In this document: in pieces, positions 36,862 to 47,100 of the stretch
How positions within the stretch are numbered: position 1 is the stretch's first letter
How the letters are laid out: each line of letters begins with the position of its first letter
NCBI GenBank assembly: GCA_032821775.1
Contig: JAVLRN010000006.1
Coordinates: forward strand, 1,798,001-1,862,000
Length of the DNA stretch: 64,000 nt
Direction: 5' to 3'
Source of the DNA: Sanguinoderma infundibulare
Lineage: Eukaryota; Basidiomycota; Agaricomycetes; Polyporales; Polyporaceae
The notes under the pieces: generated by a model
What the model saw: only the letters and a program-made list of their open reading frames with translations
Database searches by the model: none
Told to the model about the DNA's origin: nothing
Made by a program: the position numbers and the translations under genes

Positions 36862-38794
36862 ATGTCCTCACCAGCCGCCCTTCCCCTCGACTTCATCGTA
36901 GTAGGCGGTGGTGCGTATTCTTCTCCCCCTTTGAGCACCGCTTCTCCCACTCCATCGCCGAGATAGGCGATCGATTTGCGACAGCTGTCTGGCACCGGTC
37001 AGGGTCGGCTTCGAGCTCACGGCCTCGTTCGATTTGCAGGAATCGGCGGCCTCGCAGTCGCATATGTGCTCTCCAATGCCGGACACCGGGTCAAAGTGCT
37101 CGAAAAGAACGGGTTGGACATCCTAGGCTGCGGGCACCGCGTCACTCCCAACTTTAGCAAGATCCTCACCCGATGGATCGGCGAGGAGGAGCTCAAGAAG
37201 GTGGCCGTACGGTGTATCGGCTCGCCGTCATTCGACCGTGCGTGTGATTCTTGCCCGTCTGCTCTCGGGGGCTGTGAACTGACATACCAGGATGACCAAA
37301 CAACAGTGCGGACCGGGGAGACTGTGGGCTACCTCGAGTGGAAGCCTGCGGTATTAGCAGAGACTGGCGGTGACTTCATTCTGATGCATGTGAGTGTACC
37401 ATCCGAATTGGTGTGCATATGCATATGCCCATCGGTGAACCCGTCAATAGCACAAGGACATCATTCAGATACTGCTCAAGCTTGCCACGGAAGCAGGTGC
37501 CACAGTCGAGTTCCACACCGAGGTGACGTCGGTGCGGCAAGGGACCGAGGAGGCCAACAAGCCCAGCGTGACCCTCGCAAACGGACAAGTACTGACGGCA
37601 GATATCGTAGTCGGTGCGGACGGATGCAAAAGCTTGGTGCGAGAAATCGTGCTCGAGTGCGAGGACTGCGCCGAGCCGGCCGGCATGACGCTGTATTCGG
37701 GTGTTATCGATGCAGAGGACATGGTCCAGGACCCCGACCTTCGACCGTTCCTTGTGGCTGACGAGGTGAGTCCTGATATCTTCATGGCAGTGTTCGATCC
37801 GTTCACGAGGATGCAATAGTGGGCAGTGGGCATGGGACCTGGTCGCAGTATGTGCGGTATGTGCTTCCAATTCTCTTATCAAGTACAGTTGTTGATAATT
37901 CCACGGATGCTTTTTCAGGACACCCCGTGGTAGGCTCCTCCACATCTGGTCCTTCTCTTGCAACTTTGGCCAACACAGCGGATGTTCAGACGGGCAAGAA
38001 GCAGTATGCGTTTCACATCTATTCTTGGAACAATTTGGACGGTCTTCCTCAAGGCGGGGAGGAGTCTTGGGATGAACTGTATCCTTCAGAAAACTTGAAC
38101 ATCAACGCCTACGGACCAGCGTGCGCGACCTCCGTTCCATTTCGTCTACCGGTTTGAACTAACTAAGCACATATAATTAGAGTCCAGAAGGCAATCAAGC
38201 TGACCAAAAACCTTATCCGCACCCAATGGAAAACCCGTGATCCCATCGACGACTGGGTCGACTCCACCGGGCGGATCGTCCTACTCGGCGACGCTGCGCA
38301 CCCGTCTTTCGTGAGTACTGCCTCGCTTCCCGCCCGCTGCCCTCGGACTTCTCTCTGACCGCGTGTAACAGCCGGGTGGGACCCACGGTTCAAGCATGAC
38401 TATCGAAGACGCTGTCGTCTTCGGCTCACTATTCTCCCATCTCAGCTTGATGGACCAGATCCCCTCGTTCCTCAGCGCCTACCAGGAGCTCCGCCAACGC
38501 CGATGCGAGCTCGTCAAGGCCGCAGACGTCGCCAACGCGCGCATGGTCGCTCTCCCGGACGGCCCTGCTGCGCAGCGGCGCGACGCGGACATGGGCGCGA
38601 AAAACAACAACGACTGGGGCGACGAGGGCACGCTCAAGGCGCAGTTCGAGGAGATCGCGGAGATCTTCGTGTACGACGCGAGCGACGCCGCCGAGGAGTG
38701 GTGGGTCAACTGGGGCCGGTTCAGCTCGACCGCGCACGAGGAGCCGGGGAACGTGATGGACTTCTTCTCTGGCATCACCATGCAGCACCACTGA
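36862..38794 (+). CDS. FAD-dependent monooxygenase, salicylate-hydroxylase-like, paralog 2
   Basis: Tandem paralog of the gene at 32105, with the same nine-exon plan: 36862-36910, 37040-37237, 37307-37389, 37451-37765, 37820-37856, 37920-37930, 37990-38120, 38181-38310 and 38372-38794, giving 458 residues. The FAD site is VVGGGIGGLAVAYVLSNAGH, the DG motif is VGADGCKSLVRE and the GD motif is GDAAHPSFPGGTHG. Exons 2, 3, 4, 5, 6 and 7 have the same lengths as in paralog 1, including the 11-nt exon. The start ATG (MSSPAALPLDFIVV) is the only one near the Rossmann strand. Reaction and substrate are not predictable beyond FAD- and NAD(P)H-dependent oxygenation. Sequence divergence across the pair suggests both are kept functional. 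Confidence 0.92.
37920..37930 (+). other. 11-nt microexon in FAD monooxygenase 2
   Basis: GACACCCCGTG between TTTTTCAG and GTAGGC. Same length, phase and peptide (Gly-His-Pro-Val) as the microexon at 34555-34565. Confidence 0.85.
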
Positions 38795-39732
38795 GGCGGC
38801 CCAGGACCGCCGACCGCACAATGCGCACCGTCGTGCCGTCATTTGTGGGCCGTGCATGCTTTGGAACTCTCACGCTGGCCACTACGACGGTCACTTCCAT
38901 CTCTTGCTTCTTGGCTTCTCCCGCTCCAGGTCGGAACCGTAGCGCGTTCGGGGACCGGAACCCCTTTGTTCTACTCAGCAGCCAGCTTCCATCGTCCCCT
39001 CTTGTCCCACCGCGGTCCATCATGATGCATGCATCACGGTTTGCAGGGTCGTCGTCTTGACAGTATCGATATCGCACATGTCCATAGATCCACTGACGGT
39101 CCACCGCCGCTTGCTATCCATCGCCTTGCTTTGCTCACGTTTTGCCATGCATCCACGATCTTTTACGTCCTTCTGCTCATGTTCTTCCCACTAGCTGACG
39201 CGCATGTCAACGCACCTCCATGTATTCGATCAATTTTGTTCCAGGGACATGCATTGATATCCGGGTAGCATTCAATAAGTAAGGGGATCGGCCAATGTTC
39301 CCCTGGCGTCATACTAATTCTATGTACGTATTACTATTACTACGCCATTCCTTACTGATTGACAGGCGACATGATGTATCGGGCTTCCCCGCTCCCTGCG
39401 ATTTGCGCGGACATTGAGAGCGGGCTGCTACGCGGATCGCGAAACTGAGGCTCCGACTCTCACGTCCATCAGGATGTGCACCAGCTATACATACACACGT
39501 ACACAGGTATGCATGGGCATGAGAAGGCGGGACACAGCCATGTAAACGGCATTCAATCTCCTCGTGGTGGTCTAAAATCTGTACAACATACATTCGTATG
39601 ACACTGCCTACGTACGCAACCATTGCTTTTCTCACCCATCTTCGCATATCATACAGGGCCGGAGCCCAGTCCTCAGGCTCCGGCCCTTGTCAGGTCTCCG
39701 TTCAACACTCCCCGAACACCGAGCCACGCCGT
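38795..39732. other. Intergenic region between convergent genes
   Basis: 3' flanks of FAD monooxygenase 2 (+) and ADE17 (-). No gene, repeat or structured element recognised. Confidence 0.5.
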
Positions 39733-41995
39733 TCAGTGGTGGAACAGCCGCAGCGACGTGTGCGCGAACACGATCCCGTGCTCGTCCGCCGCCCTGACGC
39801 ACTCCTCGTCCATCACGCTCCCGCTCGGCGCCGCCAGGTACCTCACCCCGCTCCGCCTCGCGCGGTGCACGTTGTCCGGGAACGGGAAGAACGCGTCGCT
39901 CGAGCACGCGACGCCGTCCAGCTGCCCCGCGTGCGCCCGCCGCTCCGCCTCTGTCAGCGCGCCCGGCACCTCCTCGAACAGCGCCTCCCACTGCGCCTTC
40001 TCCGCGCCCTCGAGCGGCTCCCCGGCGACAAAGAGGTCGATCGCGTTCGCCTTCTCGGGCCGCTTGACGCCCTTCTTGAACGGGAGCGCGAGCACACGCG
40101 GGTGGTGGCGGAGCCACCAGAGGTCGGCCTTTGTGCCCGCGAGGCGCGTGCAGTGGATGCGGGACTGCTGGCCGGCGCCGATGCCGACGATGGCGCCGCG
40201 GTACGCGTACGCGACGCTGTTCGACTGGGTGTATTTGAGCGCGAGGGTGGCGACGATGAGGTCCGTCAGTGCCTGGTTCGTCAACTGTTTGCGGGGTGGC
40301 AACACCGGCGGCCGGTAAGGAAAGCAGGAAACGGTCAGTCAGAGGGTCTGTGGCGGCACGGAGCAGAGGAGGGAGACACACCTCCTTGTTTTTGGTTACG
40401 ATATTGGTGAATAAGTTAGCATCAATCTTTGCGTCGTTGCGGCGCTGCTGGAGCGAAACGCCGTACACTTGACGGGTCTCGACGTCGGCGGGCTTGTATG
40501 CAGGGTCGATCTAGGTGACCATTGTTTATAAGCAGCGGTTTCGATGAATGAATAGAAGGCGGGATTCACACCTCCAACACGCAGTACTTGCCGCCCTTCT
40601 TTTTCGCAAGGACCTCGAGTGCATCGGCGGAGTAGCCTGGCGCGATGATACCGTCCGAAACCTCGCGTGAGATGATGCGCGCCGTGGCAAGGTCGCACGG
40701 CGCCGACAGGGCGATAAAGTCGCCGAAGGAGGACATGCGATCGGCACCTTCACTGCGATGTCAGTGCGGCTACTGCAGCGAAGGCTCGTGACTTACCTCT
40801 CGCGCGAGCGTACGCGGACGCGAGAGGGGTGAGAGGCTCCTTCAAGTCGTCGACGCCATAGACCTTCTTCTCGACGTCATTGAGCTCAATTCCGACGGCA
40901 GCACCGGCGGGGGATACATGCTTGAACGATGCGGCAGCCGGAAGGTTCAACGCCCCCGAGAGCTCCTTGACAAGAGCGTACGAGTTGAGCGCATCCAAGA
41001 GGTTGATGTATCCGGGAGAACCGCAAAGTGCTTAGATGTTCATGTCAGGCATGGACACAGCTCCTTCGAAGACGATGCACCCTCACCTTTGAACGGCAGC
41101 TCGCCTGAGGTAACAAACGCCTGCGCGGGCTTCTGGTGCGGGTTCGCGCCGTAGCGCAGGGCAGTCCTCTGCACCGGTCCCGCAAGCTTCTCCTTCGGGA
41201 GGTCGCTCGACACGTACTGCTCCCTGAAGTACCCGCTGATCGCCTGGTCGTAGGTCGCGGTCTGCTCGAATGCCTTGAGAGCGAGCTTGCTCCGCGTCGC
41301 TTGACCCACGTCGCCGTTGCCAGCCTTCCACGCAGCAAGGAACTCGGCGTAGTCGGAAGGGTCGGAAAGAATGGAGACGCGTTCGTGGTTCTTTGCGGCA
41401 GCGCGAAGGAGGGTGACGCCGCCAATGTCAATCTCCTCGACAGCATCCGCGAGCGTGCAGCCAGGTTTGGCGATGGTGTCGGTGAACGGGTAGAGGTTGC
41501 AGACGACGATAGAAATGGGGGAGATCTGCTGGGCTTTGAGGTCGGCCTCATCCGAAGGGATGGACCGCGCGAGGATGCCTACAGTCCATGTCAGCGTGGA
41601 ATCGACGAAGGCATGTGCGGATGGATGGCACGGCGCGGGTGTCGTGGCAGGCACTGTACTAGCGAACTGACCTCCATGGACCGCAGGATGAAGCGTCTTC
41701 ACCCGTCCTCCCAGCATCTCCGGGGCCTTCGTGATGTCCGCAACATCCCTGTAGTCCGCCTTCGTTCGCGCGTTCGCCGTCCAAAACAAGAACGAGACTC
41801 ACTCGATAGGAATACCAGCCTCCCGAATTTTCTTCGCTGTACCGCCCGATCCGAGAAGACGGACACCTGCGCCGTGCAGCCCGCTCGCGAGGTCGAGCAA
41901 GTTCGTCTTGTCGTAGACCGACAGTAACGCTTCGAGAGGTCAGCGCGCCTTAGCCTACCGAGTACGCGAGGCTACTCACCAATCGGCGTAGACAT
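39733..41995 (-). CDS. ADE17: Bifunctional AICAR transformylase / IMP cyclohydrolase
   Basis: Performs the last two steps of de novo purine synthesis, forming IMP. The N-terminal IMP cyclohydrolase part reads [48 protein letters not shown] and VVCNLYPF, each split by short introns. The transformylase part follows with [73 protein letters not shown] and [10 protein letters not shown], ending TSLRLFHH at 39736. These hold the Lys-His of the KHVSPAGAA active-site block. The start MSTPI lies in its own tiny exon at 41995. Length about 600 residues is normal. It shares a 408-bp divergent promoter with ZIM17. Another purine gene, ADE1, is 15 kb downstream. Confidence 0.95.
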
Positions 41996-42403
41996 GGTGA
42001 GAGATAGTTTGCAGGGGGAATGCTGGAGTAAACTCTGCGGAAACCGGAAACTCACAACTCGCCCCTCTGTCAATCGCGATATAGATTGCACCGCGATAGG
42101 CTAGTCCTTAAAAATGACTCGGAAAGTGTTCGTCCTTCTCCATTCCGCGTTGAGGACTGTACGAGGAGCGATAGTTTGGCTGAAGACATTGGATGTGCAG
42201 CGAGAGGCCTCAGCTCAGTCCTCGAGATCGCTCTTACTTGGCGAGTTGACGACCCTCGCTCGCGTATAGGCGCCCTTCCGCAAGTCGTCTGACTAAGCAG
42301 CTTTTGACTCGGACTTCCTCGCTGTCCACGACGATCCTCGCTCTCTCCGGAACGTCTTCCACACCCAGAAGACGCACCTTACAGCAATCAACAGGCCTCA
42401 TAA
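41996..42403. promoter_or_regulatory. Shared divergent promoter of ADE17 (-) and ZIM17 (+)
   Basis: 408 bp between start codons with no open frame. No specific binding motif was recognised. Confidence 0.5.
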
Positions 42404-43016
42404 ATGTCTCCGTTGCGTCAAGCTTTCTCTCTCTTCCGACGACCTCTCCTGGCTGGTCCACAGGCGTCCTCTTCCTTTGTGCATCATGCTTTACGTTCCC
42501 GAGCTCTCCCACCTCCTCACGTTCGCCAAACTGCGCGCACATTCTCCTCATCAAGGCGCGAGCTTCAGGAGGTCCCTCCAGTTACCACACGTCGTCCTGC
42601 AGACCAGGCTTCTCCATCCACCTCAGAAGCCTCCGGAGCACCCGCAACCCAACCCCAGACACACATTACGCTTGAGCAACCCGAGCCTAAACTGTCATTA
42701 ACATTCACATGCACAGTGGAAGCTTGCGGACACCGCTCAACTCACCAGTTCACCAAGCGGAGTTACGAGAAGGGGATCGTCATTGTGCAATGTCCGGGGT
42801 GCAAGAATCGGTGAGTCGCCATACATTTAAGTGACTATCTGTTCCACTAACGGTCCCCTTGGAAGGCATCTTATTGCGGACCACCTTGGATGGTTCAAAG
42901 AGAGTACCCACGACGGGAAGCTGAAGACAGTCGAGGATTTGCTTCGCGCTAAAGGCGAGACAGTTCGGAGGGGTAGGATAGATGCCGGTGGTGTTGTCGA
43001 GTATGCACCGGAATAG
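42404..43016 (+). CDS. ZIM17: Mitochondrial DNL-type zinc-finger protein, Hsp70 escort protein
   Basis: Keeps mitochondrial Hsp70 (Ssc1) soluble and active in the matrix. Two exons, 42404-42810 and 42866-43016, give 185 residues. An Arg/Ser-rich presequence (MSPLRQAFSLFRRPLLAG, then TARTFSSSRRELQ with a likely processing site) precedes a Thr/Pro-rich linker. The zf-DNL domain has the first Cys pair in CTVEAC and the second in CPGCKNRHLIADHLGWF, with the typical STHQFTKRSYEKGIVIVQ between. The intron falls at the Arg codon of KNRH. The first Cys pair is spaced C-x4-C rather than the usual shorter gap. Family assignment is secure. Confidence 0.95.
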
Positions 43017-43218
43017 ATCGGAGGCGTCGTCCTTCCTTGCGTTCACATTTCACCCGGTGTCAAGATTGCTGAGAGAGGTGCGTAAGGCAAGCATGAATTA
43101 GGATGGTGTGTGGTGTATAGATACAGTGAGCAAGAAGGCCATCGACCCAAGCATGCAACACTAAGTGTGCACATGATGTGGAACATGCCTGTGGACGGAG
43201 AAGAGAATGCCTCTAGTT

Positions 43219-43861
43219 TCATGCCTCCTCCTTTTGAGTCTCCTCAGGTGGTATTACGTTGTTCTTGACGAGAAGTTGCTCGAATTCCCCAGATTGGTGC
43301 ACTGTGGTGATTCCGGTCAACCAAATGCCAGACAGACAACCGCAGAAGGACTGTACGCACTGTTCAAGAGAATGTCGCAGCCACCCACAAACTCGCCGTT
43401 CACGTACAGCTGGGGTATTGTCGGCCAATCACTGCACGCCCATAACTCACGTCAGCATCCCTCCCACACCCCGCCTGCAAACGTGGACGCACGAGAACTC
43501 TTTAATGCTCTGCCTCAGCTCGCTGTCCTCCAGCACATCGAACGTCTTGATCTTCTCCGGGGCAACCCCGTGGATGTTCAGCACCTGCACCGCGGCTCTC
43601 GAGAACCCGCATTGAGGCGCCTCCGGGGTGCCCTTCATGAACAGCACAACGGGGGTCGATTCGACCGCCTGCTGGATCTTTGCACGCGCTTCTTGACTAA
43701 TATGCCGACGCGCGAACGACAGGGAAGGAGACGAGAGCGCGACCGCTGGCACGCGAGCCGGCGCGCGGAGGGCGGTGAACTACACATTGGTCAGACGCTG
43801 CTTTAGAGCTTCCAGGATCGTAAATAGGACGTACGGAGGTGCGAAGAGCTGTCCTGAACAT
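43219..43861 (-). CDS. GRX5: Mitochondrial monothiol glutaredoxin
   Basis: Fe-S cluster transfer protein of the mitochondrial matrix. Four exons (43835-43861, 43493-43779, 43361-43431 and 43219-43301) give 155 residues. The presequence is MFRTALRTS plus [10 protein letters not shown]; the mature part has [20 protein letters not shown] with the CGFS active site, then [31 protein letters not shown] and [11 protein letters not shown]. The splice junctions rebuild Ser-Asp of FSDWPT and Asn-Met of LNMHQSG, confirming the model. The ATG at 43861 is the first in frame. It is divergent from POL1 across 261 bp. Confidence 0.95.
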
Positions 43862-44122
43862 GGCAGTGGGAGCGAGGGGAGCGTAATGGACGTTGTCGCA
43901 CAACTGCAGTGTGAGTGCTGAGTGAGAGCTTCGGTCAATCGAGGTTAGGGGTTATGACAACTAGGTTAGGGTTCGGAAGCGAGCACGTGCTCACAACGCT
44001 TCATTTCCTACAGGAGCGCGTCTCATTTAGTTGCTGCCACCACCTCGTCTCTCTCCCCTAGCTCTCTACCTCTTTAGATCACAAAAGCACGCATTCAAGC
44101 ACAAATACAGGATACTACGCGC
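43862..44122. promoter_or_regulatory. Shared divergent promoter of GRX5 (-) and POL1 (+) with telobox and E-box motifs
   Basis: Contains TTAGGG at 43945-43950 and 43966-43971 (each within GGTTAGGG) and a perfect 12-bp palindrome GAGCACGTGCTC at 43981-43992 centred on CACGTG. Teloboxes are known sites for Tbf1/TRF-like factors and CACGTG for bHLH factors in fungi; their use here is inference. Confidence 0.55.
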
Positions 44123-47100
44123 ATGGCTAGCCGGCAGAGCAAGGCGGAAAGGCTTGCGAAACTCGCAGAGCTCAAACGCGCGCGAGAGGGTGGCAAACGA
44201 GAATACAAGGTACGTGTCGATGCGTGTTGGTACGCGTCTTGCCCTGTAATCGACGCGTTTTCAGGTTGAGGAACCCGATACGATATATTATGAAGTGTCA
44301 GAACACCAGTACAAGTCGATCGTCAAGGGCCGGCTCGCTCAAGATGACTTCGTAGTCGACGATGGCTGCAGCGGGTATGTGGACACGGGAGTAGACGACT
44401 TCGAGGAGGCAGAGGACATGGACGAGGACGAGGATGAGCTACCCAAGAACAAATGTGCGTGTTTCTGCACTCTGCGTACCTGAGTCGCGTTTTAGACGCG
44501 TCAAATCATAGCCAAGAAGGCAAAGGGGAATCCGAAGGGCAAGACGAAAGCCAAGCCGAAGCCCCCACCCCCAGCGGTCACACCCTCAATCGCCGCATAC
44601 CGCCCAGCTATGTCCGCAGAGAAGGAGTCCGACTTCATGGCGGACATCCTTGGTGACATGGACAACATCGCTGCGAAGCCCACACCCAGGCCGCGAAAGC
44701 GCAAGCCAGAGCCCAATCCGGTGTACGACGACGGTGGCTCCTCTCCCAGCCCTTTCACCACTACCCGACCTTCGCGATCCAACGGGTACGGTTATGGGAG
44801 CTCCGATCCGGACATGTCCTCCGACCCGTACTTCGATGATGGTGTTGGCGCGTCAAGCGGAGACGACATGTTCATGAGCCCAAGGAAGAAGCCAAAGACG
44901 GAGACGCCTGGAATAACGCCTGCCATAGACCGAATCGCAAAGCTTGATGTTCACAGTGAAAGCGAGGCGGACGCATCGTTTGACGACATTGACATGGATG
45001 CGTTCATGAGCATGGACGACGAGGACTTCGATATGAAGCCCGCGCCGAAGATAAAGATGGAGGTCGACTCCGAAGCAAAACCTCTCAAGCCCACGATTAG
45101 AAACGACGCAAAGCCTGACGCCAAGAAAAAGCTCGACGACAACCCGTCCTGGCTGTGTGTGTATGACTCGCTTACCGTCGCCGGCGACGACTCTTTTGGT
45201 CCGGCGGGCTCCACCAGCGCAGCCACCCGCACACCCGCACCCTCGAACATATCCGTACTCGAAGAGGACGGCTCGCTCCGGTTCTACTGGCTCGACTACC
45301 TCGAGCACGAGGGCAAGCTCTACTTCATCGGCAAGACGCAGGACAAGAAGACGAAGGCGTGGGTCTCGATCTGTGTCACCGTCGAGAACCTCGAGCGGAA
45401 CCTGTTCGTGCTCCCACGCGAGCGCCAGATGGAGGAAGACGAGTACACGGGAGAGATGGTAGAGACGGATGTGGTGCCGACGCTGGCGGATATCTACTCG
45501 GACTTTGACAGGCTGCGGAAGAAGGCGCGGATCAGCCAGTTCAAGGCCAAGTTCGTGAAGCGCAAGTACGCGTTTGGCGAGAAGGACGTGCCGACGGAGG
45601 CGAGGGACTGGTTGAAGGTCATTTACCCTTTCACTGGTGCATGTTCCCTCCGTCATCTGTTCTGGATACCTGTCTTATGCTTATTCTTGAACAGAACCGC
45701 CGATACCGAATACTGCGTCGAGCCCGAACTTTTCGCGGATATTCGGCACGAACACGAGCGCGTTCGAGCTGCTTGTGCTGAAGCGTAAGATCATGGGCCC
45801 ATGCTGGTTGCAGATCAAAAAGCCAGAGATCGACAACAAGGGTGTAAGTGATTGTGACCTTGTCCGCCGTGGCTCTGTGCTCATTGTATGCGCAGGTTTC
45901 GTGGTGTAAAGTCGAGGCAACCGTCTCCGACCCGAAGGACATCAATCCGTTCGCCGAGACGGACGATAACGCGCCCAGGGACACTCCGCCCCTTACGGTC
46001 GTGTCCCTCAGCTTGCGGACGATTGTTAACCATCGCGAGAACAACAGGGAAATCGTTTGTGCAACATCACGGATATGGTCCAGTCGTAAGTTCGTGTTCG
46101 ATGTACGATTCATTTTGGATGCTGACGTTGTATGCAGTGAACATCGACGACCCAACACCACCGGAGGCTCTTCCATGCACCGTGCGGACCTTCGTCAGGC
46201 CGCTCGACCGTTTCCCACCGAACTTCGAGGCTCGTGCCAGCAACAATGGCAAGGGTGTGATCTCCCCGATGAAGAACGAGCGCATGCTCCTCAACAGCCT
46301 TCTTGGTATGCTCCACTTTTGCCCATGCGGACTCGTTGCTCACCTTTTCGTAGTTACCCTGCACAAGGCCGACCCAGACGTGATCGTTGGACACGAGTTC
46401 CTTGGGGTGTCACTGGATGTCCTCCTGCATCGGATGCGAGAACTCAAAGCAGACCACTGGTCTCGCATTGGACGCTTCCGGCGATCGAAGTGGCCTAACA
46501 TTGGTCGTCAGGGTACTAACCTCCGTTTCCTGAGCGGACGTCTGCTGTGCGATCTCGCAAGCGATGGTGCCAAGGTGTGTACCCTTCAGCAATTTCCGAC
46601 GAGATGCCCATTCATTGCATCTGCTAGGGCATGATCACGTCCACGACGTGGTCGCTTACCGAGATGTGCAAAACGCATCTCGATCGTGAGCGACAGGACA
46701 TCGACTTTGACGACACTGCGAATTACTTCGACGGCAGCGTCAGCTCGCCGGAATCGCTTCTGAACTTTGTTCGCCACTGCGAGTTGGATGCCCATTACCA
46801 GATGGCGTTGGGTTCCAAGGTTCAGCTGCTCCCTTTGACGCGGCAGCTGACGAACCTCGCTGGTAACTCATGGTACGCAAGTGTCCACGCTCATATTCAC
46901 TTGTATGCTATGCTGACAGTTTGCAGGAACAAGACGTTGAACGGAGGTCGTGCGGAACGGAACGAGTACATTCTCCTGCATGAGTTCCACCGCCTCAAGT
47001 ATATCTGCCCCGACAAGCTTTACGGAAAGAAGGCCGTCACTGCCGTCAAGGCGGAGAGGGAAGAGAACGAGGACGGCGGGGCCCCGAAACCCACCAAGGG

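Noticed and set aside
39632..40468. Minus-strand frame of 278 codons rich in Arg and Ala
   Set aside because: Out-of-frame reading of the ADE17 C-terminal exon on the same strand; the correct frame has the conserved transformylase sequence.
43945..43971. TTAGGG units as a subtelomeric or interstitial telomere sequence
   Set aside because: Only two non-adjacent units in a promoter; flanking genes are essential single-copy genes.
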